This document shows, piece after piece, positions 53,464 through 63,095 of a stretch of 64,000 bases of DNA. Source of the stretch: Tractidigestivibacter montrealensis (GTDB taxonomy: Bacteria > Actinomycetota > Coriobacteriia > Coriobacteriales > Atopobiaceae); assembly GCF_024741235.1 (NCBI RefSeq), contig NZ_JANSKA010000004.1:1-64000 (forward strand). The letters are read 5' to 3'. The first letter of the stretch is position 1, and each line of letters begins with the position of its first letter. Below the pieces are notes generated by a model. That model was given only the letters and a program-made list of their open reading frames with translations, searched no databases and was not told the DNA's origin. The position numbers and the translations under genes were made by a program.

Positions 53464-56340
53464 ATGGCATCCAACTCCATAGTCATACGCGGCGCCCGCG
53501 AGCACAACCTGCAGAACGTCGACGTGCGCATCCCGCGCGACAAGCTCACGGTTATCACGGGCCTCTCTGGCTCGGGCAAGTCGAGCCTCGCGTTCGACAC
53601 CATCTACGCCGAGGGCCAGCGTCGCTACGTCGAGAGCCTCTCGAGCTACGCCCGCCAGTTCCTGGGCAAGATGGACAAGCCCGACCTTGACTCTATCGAT
53701 GGCCTCTCGCCGGCGGTCTCCATCGATCAGAAGACGACGTCGAGAAACCCGCGCTCCACGGTGGGCACTGTCACCGAGATCTACGACTACCTGCGCCTAC
53801 TCTTTGCGCGCGTGGGTGTGCCCCACTGCCCGGAGTGCGGACGCGTGATCGAGCGCCAGACAACCGACCAGGTTGCCGACAAGGTCCTGGCGCAGGGGCA
53901 GGGTCGTCGTGCGCTGGTGCTTGCGCCTGTGGTCCTCGGCCGCAAGGGCGAGTACACCAAGCTCTTCGAGGACCTGCGCCGCGAGGGCTTTAGCCGCGTG
54001 CGCATCGACGGCGAGGTCCGCGAGCTCGACGGCGAGGTCCGTCTCGAGAAGAAGCTCAAGCACACGGTCGAGGTCGTAGTGGATCGCATCGTGATTCGCG
54101 AGAACTCCCTCAACCGTATTGTTGAGGCCATCGAGCAGGCGACCAAGCTGGCCGCCGGCAAGGTGGGCGTCTACCTCCTGCCCGACCGTGATGACCCCGA
54201 GGCCATGCCCGGGGAGCTGTTGCAGTACTCGCTGGCCCTGGCCTGCCCCATCCACGGGCACTCGATCGACGACCTGCAGCCGCGCGACTTCTCGTTCAAC
54301 GCGCCCTATGGCGCCTGCCCCGACTGCGACGGCCTGGGGTTCCGCAAGGTCGTGGACGCCGAGGCCCTTATCGACGACCCCTCGCTCTCCGTTGCCGGTG
54401 GCGTCTTTGGGTCGATTTTCGGGCACTCCAACTACTACCCGCAGATTCTCTCCGCCGTCTGCGCGCACCTTGGCGCCTCGGACCAAACGCCCTGGAAGGA
54501 CCTGCCAAAGAAGGTGCAGAAGGCACTTCTCGACGGTCTGGGCACCACCAAGATTCGCGTGGACTACCGCACCCGCGATGGCCGCAACACGCACTGGTTC
54601 ACCACGTACTCCGGCGTGCGCAAGATTCTCTTCGACAAGTACCAGGAGACCACCTCGGAGACCATGAAGACGCACCTCGAGCGCTTCATCCACGAGGTGC
54701 CCTGCCCCACGTGCCACGGAGCGCGCCTGAAGCCCGAAATCCTGGCCGTTACGGTGGGCGACAAGAACATCAACGAGGTCTGCGACCTCTCATGCCGTGA
54801 CTGCCTGGCCTTCTTCGAGGCGCTCGAGATTCCCGAGCGCCAGCAGGCAATCGCCGGTCCCATCGTGAAGGAGGTCAAGGCGCGCCTGCGTTTCATGGTG
54901 AACGTGGGCCTCGACTACCTCACGCTCAGCCGTGCCGCGGCGACGCTTTCTGGCGGAGAAGCGCAGCGCATCCGCCTTGCCACCCAGATTGGCGCCGGTC
55001 TCATGGGTGTGCTCTACATCCTGGACGAGCCGTCGATCGGCCTTCACCAGCGCGACAACGACCGCCTCATCGCAACTCTCAAGAGCCTGCGTGACATGGG
55101 CAACACGGTGATTGTGGTCGAGCACGACGAGGACACCATCCTCGCCGCGGATTACGTGATCGACATGGGTCCCGGCGCAGGCGAGCTGGGCGGACACGTG
55201 GTAGCCGCCGGAACGCCACAGCAGATCGAGGCGAACCCGGACTCCCTTACCGGCGCATACCTCACAGGGCGACACCAGATCCGTCTTCCGGAGGAGCGCC
55301 GCAACCCCGGACGCGGTGCGATCAAGATTACGGGTGCCAGCGCGAACAACCTCAAGAACGTAACCGCCAAGGTCGAGCTGGGCACGCTCACCGTGGTCAC
55401 AGGCGTCTCGGGCTCGGGCAAGAGCTCGCTCGTCACCGACACGCTGGCGCCGGCGCTCACCAACGCGGTCCAGCGCTCCAAGCGTCCCGTTGGCCCGTAC
55501 AAGAAGCTTGAGGGCGTCGAGCTCGTCGACAAGGTCATCGATATTGACCAGAGCCCTATCGGTCGCACGCCGCGCTCCAACCCCGCAACCTACATCGGTC
55601 TCTGGGATGACCTTCGCGCCCTCTTTGCCTCCACGCCCGAGAGCCGCGCGCGCGGCTACAGTCCCGGTCGCTTCTCGTTCAACGTGCCTGGCGGCCGATG
55701 CGAGGCGTGCAAGGGCGACGGACAGATCAAGATCGAAATGAACTTCCTGCCCGACGTCTACGTGCCCTGCGAGGTCTGCCACGGCAAGCGCTACAACAGG
55801 GAGACGCTCGAGGTCACCTACCACGGTAAGTCCATCTCTGACGTGCTGGTCATGACGGTGAACGAGGCCCTGGCCTTCTTCACCAACATCCCGCGCATTA
55901 AGAACAAGCTGCAGACCCTGCACGATGTGGGGCTGGGTTACATCCACCTGGGTCAGAGTGCTACCACGCTCTCCGGCGGGGAGGCTCAGCGGGTGAAGTT
56001 GGCCAAGGAGCTCCACCGCCAGCAGACGGGCAAGACCTTCTACATCCTCGACGAGCCCACGACGGGCCTACACTTCGAGGACGTCCGCCAGCTCATCGAC
56101 GTGCTCGAGCGCCTGGTGGACGCCGGCAACACCGTCCTTGTCATCGAGCACAACCTCGACGTGATCAAGATGGCCGACCGTGTGCTCGATCTTGGTCCCG
56201 AGGGCGGAGATGGCGGCGGTACCATCGTGGCCTACGGCACGCCCGAGGAGGTCGCCAAGGTCCCCCAGAGCTACACGGGCCGCTACCTGGCCCGCATTCT
56301 CGAGCGCGACCGCGCACGACTGGCGGCGGGGGAGGAGTAG
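53464..56340 (+). CDS. uvrA: Excinuclease ABC subunit A
   Basis: A full-length UvrA of 958 residues, the damage-sensing ATPase of nucleotide excision repair. It has two ABC modules: Walker A GLSGSGKSSLAF near residue 34 and GVSGSGKSSLVT near residue 645. Two ABC signatures (LSGGEAQRIRLA, LSGGEAQRVKLA) are present. Zinc modules include CPTCHGARL and CEACKGDG...CEVCHGKRYN. GAGGGGAGCC precedes the ATG. It is followed 2 bases later by the ybaK gene. Confidence 0.98.
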   Translation: MASNSIVIRGAREHNLQNVDVRIPRDKLTVITGLSGSGKSSLAFDTIYAEGQRRYVESLSSYARQFLGKMDKPDLDSIDGLSPAVSIDQKTTSRNPRSTVGTVTEIYDYLRLLFARVGVPHCPECGRVIERQTTDQVADKVLAQGQGRRALVLAPVVLGRKGEYTKLFEDLRREGFSRVRIDGEVRELDGEVRLEKKLKHTVEVVVDRIVIRENSLNRIVEAIEQATKLAAGKVGVYLLPDRDDPEAMPGELLQYSLALACPIHGHSIDDLQPRDFSFNAPYGACPDCDGLGFRKVVDAEALIDDPSLSVAGGVFGSIFGHSNYYPQILSAVCAHLGASDQTPWKDLPKKVQKALLDGLGTTKIRVDYRTRDGRNTHWFTTYSGVRKILFDKYQETTSETMKTHLERFIHEVPCPTCHGARLKPEILAVTVGDKNINEVCDLSCRDCLAFFEALEIPERQQAIAGPIVKEVKARLRFMVNVGLDYLTLSRAAATLSGGEAQRIRLATQIGAGLMGVLYILDEPSIGLHQRDNDRLIATLKSLRDMGNTVIVVEHDEDTILAADYVIDMGPGAGELGGHVVAAGTPQQIEANPDSLTGAYLTGRHQIRLPEERRNPGRGAIKITGASANNLKNVTAKVELGTLTVVTGVSGSGKSSLVTDTLAPALTNAVQRSKRPVGPYKKLEGVELVDKVIDIDQSPIGRTPRSNPATYIGLWDDLRALFASTPESRARGYSPGRFSFNVPGGRCEACKGDGQIKIEMNFLPDVYVPCEVCHGKRYNRETLEVTYHGKSISDVLVMTVNEALAFFTNIPRIKNKLQTLHDVGLGYIHLGQSATTLSGGEAQRVKLAKELHRQQTGKTFYILDEPTTGLHFEDVRQLIDVLERLVDAGNTVLVIEHNLDVIKMADRVLDLGPEGGDGGGTIVAYGTPEEVAKVPQSYTGRYLARILERDRARLAAGEE

Positions 56341-56342
56341 CC

Positions 56343-56846
56343 ATGGCAAAGCGCGAGAAGTTCCAGAAGACCAACGCCATGCGCGAGCTTGAGCGCGCGG
56401 GCGTCTCCTTCACGTACCAGGAGCTCGAGGAGGACGACCTCACGCGAGGTCTGGGCCTGCGCATGGCGCTCGAGGCCGGCGTCGACCCGGCGTCCTCGTT
56501 CAAGACGCTGATCACGGTGGCGTCCTCCGGCACCTACGTGGTGTGCTGCATTCCCGTGGGCGAGGAGCTCGACTTCAAGAAGGCAGCGGCTGCGGCTGGC
56601 GAGAAGAGCCTCTCGATGCTTCCCACCAAGGAGCTCGAAGGTCTCACGGGCTACGTGCGCGGGGGCTGCTCGCCCGTGGGCATGAAGAAGCGTTTTCCCA
56701 CGCTCATTGACGAGACGGCCCAGCTCTTCGACACGATTGGCATCTCGGGCGGCAGGCGTGGGCTCTCCCTGCGCCTTGCCCCCGATGACCTTCTCGCCTT
56801 CTGCGACGCCAAGTACGCTGACATCTGCCGAGAGGAGACCAGGTGA
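56343..56846 (+). CDS. ybaK: Cys-tRNA(Pro) deacylase
   Basis: A 167-residue YbaK/EbsC-type trans-editing protein that hydrolyses Cys-tRNA(Pro). It shows KTNAMRELERAGVSF at the start, the catalytic Lys in FKTLITVASSG, and GYVRGGCSPVGMKKRFPT, the core signature. It starts 2 bases behind uvrA and overlaps the murJ GTG by 4 bp (GTGA), so these three form an operon. Confidence 0.94.
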   Translation: MAKREKFQKTNAMRELERAGVSFTYQELEEDDLTRGLGLRMALEAGVDPASSFKTLITVASSGTYVVCCIPVGEELDFKKAAAAAGEKSLSMLPTKELEGLTGYVRGGCSPVGMKKRFPTLIDETAQLFDTIGISGGRRGLSLRLAPDDLLAFCDAKYADICREETR

Positions 56847-58546
56847 GCGACACGCAAGGCTGGACGCCGAAGCACATGGCTACCGGCGAGAAGCGACCTG
56901 CGCCTAGCGTGACGGGTGAGACTTCCACGGGCAGCAAGGCGGCCGAGTCCACCAAGAACCAGGTTGGCCGCAACGCCGCCCTCATGAGCTTCCTCGTTAT
57001 CGTAAGCCGCATCACGGGCTTCTTCCGTACCTGGGGCCAGAGCTTCGCGCTTGGTGCCGGGATGGTGGCTAGCTGCTACTCCGTGGCCAACAACCTGCCC
57101 AATCAGCTGTACGAGATTGTCGTAGGCGGCATGCTGGTCACGGCGTTTTTGCCGGTCTACATGTCGGTCAAGCAGCGCGAGGGCGAGGAGGGCGCCAGCC
57201 GCTACACGTCGAACCTCGTCTCCATCGTCACGCTGCTCATGGGAGCCGTGGCCGTTCTCGGGTTCATCTTTGCTGCGCAGCTCGTGTGGACGCAGTCCTT
57301 CTCGGCTACCAGCGACTTTGACGCGGACTTCGCCACCTACCTCTTTAGGTTCTTCGTGGTGGAGGTCGTGCTCTACTCGCTCTCCTCGATCTTCTCGGGC
57401 GTGCTCAACGCCGAGAGGGACTACTTCTGGAGCAGTGCCAGCTCGATTTTCAACAACTTTGTCATCACCGCGTCGTTCTTGCTCTACGCGGCGCTGGTGA
57501 ACGTGAACCCCACGCTGGCCACGCTGATTCTGGCCATTGGCAACCCTGCCGGCGTGGCCGTGCAGGTGCTGGTCCAGATGCCGTCACTTCGCAAGCACGG
57601 CATCCACCTCACGTGGCACATCGACTGGCACGACCCGGCGCTCAAGGATACGCTCTCCATTGGCATTCCCTCGCTGGTGGTCATGATCACGTCGTTTGTC
57701 ACCACGTCGGTGCAGCAGAGCACATCGCTTTCCGTCTCGGTTTCTGGCGCATCCGTCATCTACTACGCGCGTCTGTGGTACACGCTGCCCTACGCCATTC
57801 TCGCCGTCCCCATCACCACGGCCATGTTCACCGAGCTCTCCGACCGCTTTGCGCACAACGACATCGACGGCTTCAAGCGCGGCGTCACCTCCGGCATGAG
57901 CCAGATCCTCTTCTTCATGGTGCCGTTTGGCATGTACCTCATTGCCTTCTCCATGCCGCTGGCGTCGCTCGTTGCGGCTGGCAAGTTCACCGCCGACCAG
58001 CTCTCCATGACTGCTGCCTACATCTGCGGCCTTGCTTGCGCGCTGCCGTTCTACGGCATTGGCATGTACTTCCAGAAGGTGACCTCGTCCATGCGCCAGA
58101 TGAGGGTCTACGCGCTGGCAAACGTCGTGGGCGGTGCCGGGCAGGTTGCCGAGCTGTTGTTGCTCAACCCCGTATGGTTCGGCGAGACGGGCTCCATGTT
58201 TGTGATTGCGCTGACGTCCTTTGTCTTCTTCCTGCTCGTCGACGTTGTGACCATCGTGAACCTGCGTTCCTCGCTGGGGCGCGTGGGCTTTGGCTCGGTG
58301 CTGAAGTCTTTCGTGAAGTCGGTCGTCTTTGGGCTGGCGGGCGCCGGTGCGGGCATTGCGATCCTCTGGGCACTCTCGTCGTTTGTTGGTAGCTGCGAGG
58401 GGCACACTTTCCTGGCGCTGCTGTACTGCGCAGTGGCGGGCATCCCCTCTGTGCTGGTCACGTATGGCCTTGCCATCCTGTTCAAGGTGCCCGAGGCGCA
58501 CTTCATCAAGTCCGTTCTCGCCCGCTTCACGCGCCGGCGCGGATGA
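56843..58546 (+). CDS. murJ: Lipid II flippase MurJ
   Basis: A 567-residue MurJ/MviN membrane protein with about 14 hydrophobic segments, which flips lipid II for peptidoglycan synthesis. After about 35 polar residues the family opening appears: ALMSFLVIVSRITGFFRTWG, then VANNLPNQLYEIVVGGMLVT. It begins with GTG within the ybaK end. The stop codon TGA is the first part of the 58543-58573 palindrome. Confidence 0.93.
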   Translation: MSDTQGWTPKHMATGEKRPAPSVTGETSTGSKAAESTKNQVGRNAALMSFLVIVSRITGFFRTWGQSFALGAGMVASCYSVANNLPNQLYEIVVGGMLVTAFLPVYMSVKQREGEEGASRYTSNLVSIVTLLMGAVAVLGFIFAAQLVWTQSFSATSDFDADFATYLFRFFVVEVVLYSLSSIFSGVLNAERDYFWSSASSIFNNFVITASFLLYAALVNVNPTLATLILAIGNPAGVAVQVLVQMPSLRKHGIHLTWHIDWHDPALKDTLSIGIPSLVVMITSFVTTSVQQSTSLSVSVSGASVIYYARLWYTLPYAILAVPITTAMFTELSDRFAHNDIDGFKRGVTSGMSQILFFMVPFGMYLIAFSMPLASLVAAGKFTADQLSMTAAYICGLACALPFYGIGMYFQKVTSSMRQMRVYALANVVGGAGQVAELLLLNPVWFGETGSMFVIALTSFVFFLLVDVVTIVNLRSSLGRVGFGSVLKSFVKSVVFGLAGAGAGIAILWALSSFVGSCEGHTFLALLYCAVAGIPSVLVTYGLAILFKVPEAHFIKSVLARFTRRRG

Positions 58547-58573
58547 GACAAAGGGACTGTCCCTTTGTCTCAT
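58543..58573. repeat. Intergenic palindrome, copy 2
   Basis: A 14-bp stem ATGAGACAAAGGGA / TCCCTTTGTCTCAT with loop CTG is identical in its core to 11649-11677. It begins inside the murJ stop codon. It lies directly before the second pair of 55-bp units. Confidence 0.85.
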
Positions 58574-58577
58574 AACG

Positions 58578-58692
58578 GTCGCCGGAGGGCACGTTTTGTT
58601 GCAGCTTGCATCATGGAGGCCTTTCCGGCGACTAATAATCGCCGATGGGCGTCAAATGGCGAAAAACGCAACAAAACGGGGCTTCCGGCGAC
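58578..58692. repeat. Pair of 55-bp palindromic repeat units (set B)
   Basis: Units at 58578-58632 and 58638-58692 are each 55 bp with a 5-base spacer (TAATA), the same geometry as 30898-31012. The ends GTCGCCGGAGGGC and CTTCCGGCGAC are conserved; the centre keeps TTGCATCA or CGCAACA. Confidence 0.85.
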
Positions 58693-58741
58693 TCGAGCAC
58701 GAGCCCTCGCGCCCTGCCGCTGTACTCTCCCCATATGAATG

Positions 58742-58804
58742 GAGCGTTAACGCTCTGTGAGCGATGGCCGTACGCTGCCCTGTGCACTTTAGTATGCTAA
58801 AGTG
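58742..58804. promoter_or_regulatory. Candidate operator of the histidine operon
   Basis: Two palindromes precede the his operon: GAGCGTTAACGCTC at 58742-58755, and CACTTTAG-TATG-CTAAAGTG at 58785-58804. Right behind the second, GACAACGCACGAGA is present twice (from 58804 and 58820). They sit about 115-180 bases before the hisZG start and could bind a repressor. Confidence 0.45.
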
Positions 58805-58920
58805 ACAACGCACGAGAAGGACAACGCACGAGAGACGACGGCGCGCCACACAACGCGCGCGGCAATTTCCGTCGTGGCAGAGCGGTATGCTCTACGTACG
58901 AAAAGGGGAGAGGGGCAGGC

Positions 58921-60591
58921 GTGATAGCAGGCACACCAAGCGGGTTCCGTGACATCCTTCCTCAGGAGGCGCTCGCGCGCGAGCGCATCTCCGGCATCGT
59001 GCGCGAGGTCTTCTCGTCGCATGGATACCTTCCGGTTGAGACGCCGCTCTTGGAGTCGCGCGACGCCCTCGAGCGGGCCGGCCGCATCAAGGGCCTGCCG
59101 TTCCAGCTCTTCGACGTGGACGGGAGCCTCCTCACGCTGCGCCCGGATCTCACGCTGCCCATCGCGCGCATGGTCGCCACGCGCGTGAGCCCGGACCGCC
59201 TGCCCGTGCGCCTTCGCTACGAGGCGCCCGTCGTGCGCGAGGAGTCCTCGCTCAAGGGCCAGCCGCGCCAGTTCACGCAGCTAGGCGTGGAGCTTGTGGG
59301 TGGTGATGGCGCCGCCGCCGAGCACGAGGTCGTGGACCTTCTCGCCGAGACGCTCGTCGCGCTTGACGTGCCCGCGTGGCGCATCGTGCTGGGCTCTGTC
59401 AAGCCGCTCAAGGCCCTGCTCGACACCTGCGCACCCAGCGCGCGCTTCCGCGAGGAGGCACTTGCCCTGGTGCACGACTCAGACTTTGTCTCTCTGGACG
59501 AGCTGGTCGAGAAGGCCGCTGCAGCAGGGGAGCTGGAGCCCGCCGCGGCACGCGCCATCTGCCGCATCCCGCGCCTGGTGGGCGGCACCGAGGTGGTCCC
59601 CGCGCTCAACGCGCTGCTCGACGAGGCGGGTGTCGAGAAGGACGCCCGCGGCACCGCGGAACTCTCGCATCTGGTTGACTCGCTCTCGGACCTCTTTGCC
59701 GATGGCCGCGCCTCCTTTGACTTCTCGATCATCAACTCCTTCGACTACTACACGGGCATCATCTTCAAGGGCTACGCCGAGGGCATCGCGGCCTCGCTTG
59801 CCTCTGGCGGCCGCTACGACGCGGTTCTCACCAACTTGGGGCGTGAAGGCACTGCTGCCTGCGGCTTTGCGCTCTCGCTCGAGCGCCTGCAGGAGATTCT
59901 GGGCGAGCCGGGAGAGTCGGGCGTGGTCACCCCCGGCGTGAGGCTTGCCGAGAGGCCCCTGCGCATTGCCGTCCCCAAGGGGTCGCTCCTCAAGGACACC
60001 ATCCGCGTCCTGGAGGCTGCGGGGCTGCCCGTGGAGGGCCTGCGTGACCCCGGCCGCCAGCTCACGGTGCGCGAGGGCGACGTTGAGTACGTGATCGTGC
60101 GCGCCCAGGACGCGCCTGCCTTCGTGGGCCACGGCGGCTGCGACTGCGGCATCTGCGGGCGTGACTCGCTCGTGGAGGCCAACATGGACGTGCTCCAGCT
60201 CGTCGACCTGGGCTTTGGCGGCTGCCGCTTTGTGGTTGCCGAGCCGCGCTCCAAGGCGGGCCTCGCCGAGCGCAACTACGCCTGGCGCGGCACCGTGCGC
60301 GTGGCCACCAAGTACCCGCGCATCACGCAGGCCTACTACGACTCAATTGGCCAGCAGGTGGACATTGTGACCCTGCACGGAAACATCGAGCTTGGCCCCA
60401 TCGTGGGCATGACCGACCGCATCGTGGACATCACGGCAACGGGAACCACGCTCCGCGAGAACGACCTGGTTGTGGTGGATGAGGTCATGGAGTGCGCCGC
60501 CCGCTTCTTCGCGGGCCCGGCCGCATACCGTTGCGACAAGAGGATTCGCGACCTGGCGACTCGTCTCGCCGAGGTCGCGGGAGGGGAGTAG
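58921..60591 (+). CDS. hisZG: HisZ-HisG fusion, ATP phosphoribosyltransferase
   Basis: A 556-residue fusion. Residues 1 to about 335 are HisZ, the HisRS-like regulatory subunit: GFRDILPQEALARE, LTLRPDLTLPIARM, QFTQLGVELVG, FDYYTGIIFKGYAEG. Residues about 346-556 are a short-form HisG: RIAVPKGSLLKDTIRVL, CGICGRDSLVEAN, and the PRPP loop DRIVDITATGTTLREND. Together they catalyse the first step of histidine synthesis, the joining of ATP and PRPP. Normally they are two chains that assemble as an octamer. GGGGAGAGGGG precedes the GTG. The frame is open throughout. Confidence 0.93.
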   Translation: MIAGTPSGFRDILPQEALARERISGIVREVFSSHGYLPVETPLLESRDALERAGRIKGLPFQLFDVDGSLLTLRPDLTLPIARMVATRVSPDRLPVRLRYEAPVVREESSLKGQPRQFTQLGVELVGGDGAAAEHEVVDLLAETLVALDVPAWRIVLGSVKPLKALLDTCAPSARFREEALALVHDSDFVSLDELVEKAAAAGELEPAAARAICRIPRLVGGTEVVPALNALLDEAGVEKDARGTAELSHLVDSLSDLFADGRASFDFSIINSFDYYTGIIFKGYAEGIAASLASGGRYDAVLTNLGREGTAACGFALSLERLQEILGEPGESGVVTPGVRLAERPLRIAVPKGSLLKDTIRVLEAAGLPVEGLRDPGRQLTVREGDVEYVIVRAQDAPAFVGHGGCDCGICGRDSLVEANMDVLQLVDLGFGGCRFVVAEPRSKAGLAERNYAWRGTVRVATKYPRITQAYYDSIGQQVDIVTLHGNIELGPIVGMTDRIVDITATGTTLRENDLVVVDEVMECAARFFAGPAAYRCDKRIRDLATRLAEVAGGE

Positions 60592-60593
60592 CT

Positions 60594-61994
60594 TTGAGAA
60601 GGATCACGCTTGCCGCCGGACAGGTGCTCACGCAGGCAGACCTCAATCGCTCGGGGGCGCTTCCTCGTGAGGTGATGGAGAGCGCCGCAGCCATCGTGGA
60701 TGACGTGCGCGAGAGGGGCGACGCAGCCGTTCGCGAGTATTGCCAGCGCTTCGACGGCGCCTGCCCCAGCGAGTTCCGCGTCCCGCAGGAGCTGGTGGAC
60801 GCTGCCCCCAGCATAGTGGATGCGGAGTTCCTCTCGTCCCTGCGCCGCGCCTACCGCCAGATCCGCGAGTTCCACGAGCGCCAGCGCGAGAACTCCTGGT
60901 TCGAGACGCGCCCCGACGGCACCATCCTGGGCGTCAAGGTGACGCCGCTCGACTCCGTGGCCATCTACGTGCCCGGCGGCCGCGCGCAGTACCCCTCGAC
61001 CGTGCTCATGGACGCCATCCCGGCAAAGGTGGCCGGCGTGGGTCGCGTTGTCATGGTGACGCCGCCCCAGCACGACGGCACGCTCTCTGCCTATACCTTG
61101 GCCGCGGCCTCCGTGGCTGGCGTCGACGAGGTCTACGCCGTGGGAGGTGCCCAGGCGATTGGCGCTGTGGCATACGGCACCGAGTCCATCCCCCGCGTCG
61201 ACAAGGTCGTGGGTCCCGGCAACGCCTACGTGGCGGCCGCCAAGCGCCACGTCTCCGGTGACGTGGGCATCGACATGATCGCCGGCCCGTCCGAGGTCTG
61301 CGTCCTGGCGGATGCCTCGGCGGACCCCGTTGTGGTTGCGGCGGACCTCATGGCCCAGGCCGAGCACGACCCCATGGCTTCCTGCTACCTCGTGACCTGC
61401 GACCCCGCGCTTCCGGACCGCGTTCTCGACGCCGTGGAGCGCTTGGTCTCGCAGAGCCCGCGCGAGAAGATCACCCGCGCCTCGCTTGACGACCGCGGCG
61501 TGGTGGTTGTTGCCGCAACGCTGGCAGACGCCGTGGAGGCCGTGAACGTGGTGGCGCCGGAGCACCTCGAGCTGCACTGCGAGGACGCCATGTCGCTCCT
61601 GGGCTCGGTGCGCAATGCGGGCGCCATCTTTGTGGGCGCCTGGAGCTCGGAGCCCCTGGGCGACTACGTTGCCGGCCCCGATCACACGCTTCCCACCGGC
61701 GGCACGGCGCGCTTCTCCAACCCCCTGGGCGTCTACGACTTCCAGAAGCGCTCGAGCGTTATCTCCTACACGCCGCAGGGTCTTCTTGCGGATGCTCCTG
61801 CCGTCCAGGCCATGGCCCAGGCCGAGGGCCTCTGGGCGCATGCGCTCTCCGCTGGCCTGCGCGTGAAGCTGGCCAAGGAGGGCGAGAGGGGCTTCGCGGA
61901 TGCCTCTGCTGCCTGCGAGGATGCCACGCACGCCGCGTGGCCGCGCACGCTCGACGAACCGGGCGTGCCCAAGCTGCCGGGATACGAGGGATAG
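60594..61994 (+). CDS. hisD: Histidinol dehydrogenase
   Basis: HisD (466 residues) makes the last two oxidations, from histidinol to histidine. SVAIYVPGGRAQYPSTVLM, GPGNAYVAAAKRHV, IDMIAGPSEVCVLAD and QAEHDPMASCYL (zinc His) are all present. VVAPEHLELH has the catalytic Glu-His. It starts with TTG two bases behind the hisZG stop, with GGGAGGGGAG upstream. A frame from 60492 that overlaps hisZG is not used. Confidence 0.96.
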   Translation: MRRITLAAGQVLTQADLNRSGALPREVMESAAAIVDDVRERGDAAVREYCQRFDGACPSEFRVPQELVDAAPSIVDAEFLSSLRRAYRQIREFHERQRENSWFETRPDGTILGVKVTPLDSVAIYVPGGRAQYPSTVLMDAIPAKVAGVGRVVMVTPPQHDGTLSAYTLAAASVAGVDEVYAVGGAQAIGAVAYGTESIPRVDKVVGPGNAYVAAAKRHVSGDVGIDMIAGPSEVCVLADASADPVVVAADLMAQAEHDPMASCYLVTCDPALPDRVLDAVERLVSQSPREKITRASLDDRGVVVVAATLADAVEAVNVVAPEHLELHCEDAMSLLGSVRNAGAIFVGAWSSEPLGDYVAGPDHTLPTGGTARFSNPLGVYDFQKRSSVISYTPQGLLADAPAVQAMAQAEGLWAHALSAGLRVKLAKEGERGFADASAACEDATHAAWPRTLDEPGVPKLPGYEG

Positions 61995-62001
61995 GGGAGA
62001 G

Positions 62002-63093
62002 ATGACAGGCATCACACCAGAGGTCCGCGCGCTCATGCGGCCGTCCGCGGCGGCGCTCGAGCCCTACGACCCGGCCTTCTCGCCCGTCGATGTGATCCTC
62101 TCGGCAAACGAGAACAACTACGGCATCCCGCCCGAGGTGGCGCCGGTGCTCGCCAAGGCCGTGACCGAGGCCGCCTGGAACCGCTACCCCGTGCCCCTTG
62201 GCGGCGAGCTGCGCAACCAGCTTGCCGCGTGGCATGGCGTGGCGCCCGAGCAGGTGATTGTTGGCAACGGCGGCGACGAGCTGCTCTTCAACCTCTTCCT
62301 GGCGTTTGGCGGCGCGGGGCATGCCCTTGTGAGCTGCCCGCCCACCTTCTCGGTCTACGGCCTCTACGCTTCCATGGTCGAGACTCCCGTGGTGGAGGTT
62401 CCGCGCGAGAAGGACTTTGCCCCCAACGTGGACGCGCTGGTAGAGGCCGCGCGCACGGCGACGCTCGTGGTCGTGACCTCGCCCAACAACCCCACGGGCG
62501 ACCTCTTCCCTCGCGAGGGCGTGCGCAGGCTCTGCGAGGCGTGCCCGGGCATCGTGCTTGTGGACGAGGCCTACATCGAGTTCGCAGACCCGGGCTCGAC
62601 CGTCGAGGACCTGCTTGACGAGTACCAGAACCTGGCCGTGCTGCACACCTTCTCCAAGGCGTTTGCGCTGGCAGGTGCCCGTGTGGGCTACGTGCTGGCA
62701 AGCCCTGCGGTGGTGGCGGCGCTTGCCGCCGTGCGGCAGCCCTACTCGGTGAGCGTGCTCGACCAGGCCGCAGCCCTTGCCGCCGTCACGCACCGCGACG
62801 CGTTCCAGCCTGCCATCCAGGCCATACGCCAGGACCGCGGTCGCCTCTCCAACATGCTGGGTGGCCTCGCGCCGCTGGACGTGCGCGTGTGGCCCAGGCA
62901 GGCAAACTTCCTCTGCGTCCGCGTGCCGCACGCCCACGAGGTGTGGTGCCGCCTGCGCGACGAGCACTCCATACTGGTGAGGGACTTCTCGTCCACGCCC
63001 GGCCTCGAGGACTGCCTACGCATCACCGTGGGCAAGCCCGAGGAGAACGACCTTGTGGTCGCGGCACTCACGTCCATCCTGAAGGGGGAATGA
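62002..63093 (+). CDS. hisC: Histidinol-phosphate aminotransferase
   Basis: HisC, a 363-residue PLP enzyme of fold type I. ILSANENNYGIP is at the start, VGNGGDELLF is the cofactor phosphate region, TSPNNPTGDLF is conserved and the PLP lysine is in HTFSKAFALAGARVGY. It converts imidazole-acetol phosphate to histidinol phosphate. GGGGAGAG precedes ATG 62002, eight bases behind hisD. Confidence 0.96.
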   Translation: MTGITPEVRALMRPSAAALEPYDPAFSPVDVILSANENNYGIPPEVAPVLAKAVTEAAWNRYPVPLGGELRNQLAAWHGVAPEQVIVGNGGDELLFNLFLAFGGAGHALVSCPPTFSVYGLYASMVETPVVEVPREKDFAPNVDALVEAARTATLVVVTSPNNPTGDLFPREGVRRLCEACPGIVLVDEAYIEFADPGSTVEDLLDEYQNLAVLHTFSKAFALAGARVGYVLASPAVVAALAAVRQPYSVSVLDQAAALAAVTHRDAFQPAIQAIRQDRGRLSNMLGGLAPLDVRVWPRQANFLCVRVPHAHEVWCRLRDEHSILVRDFSSTPGLEDCLRITVGKPEENDLVVAALTSILKGE

Positions 63094-63095
63094 CC

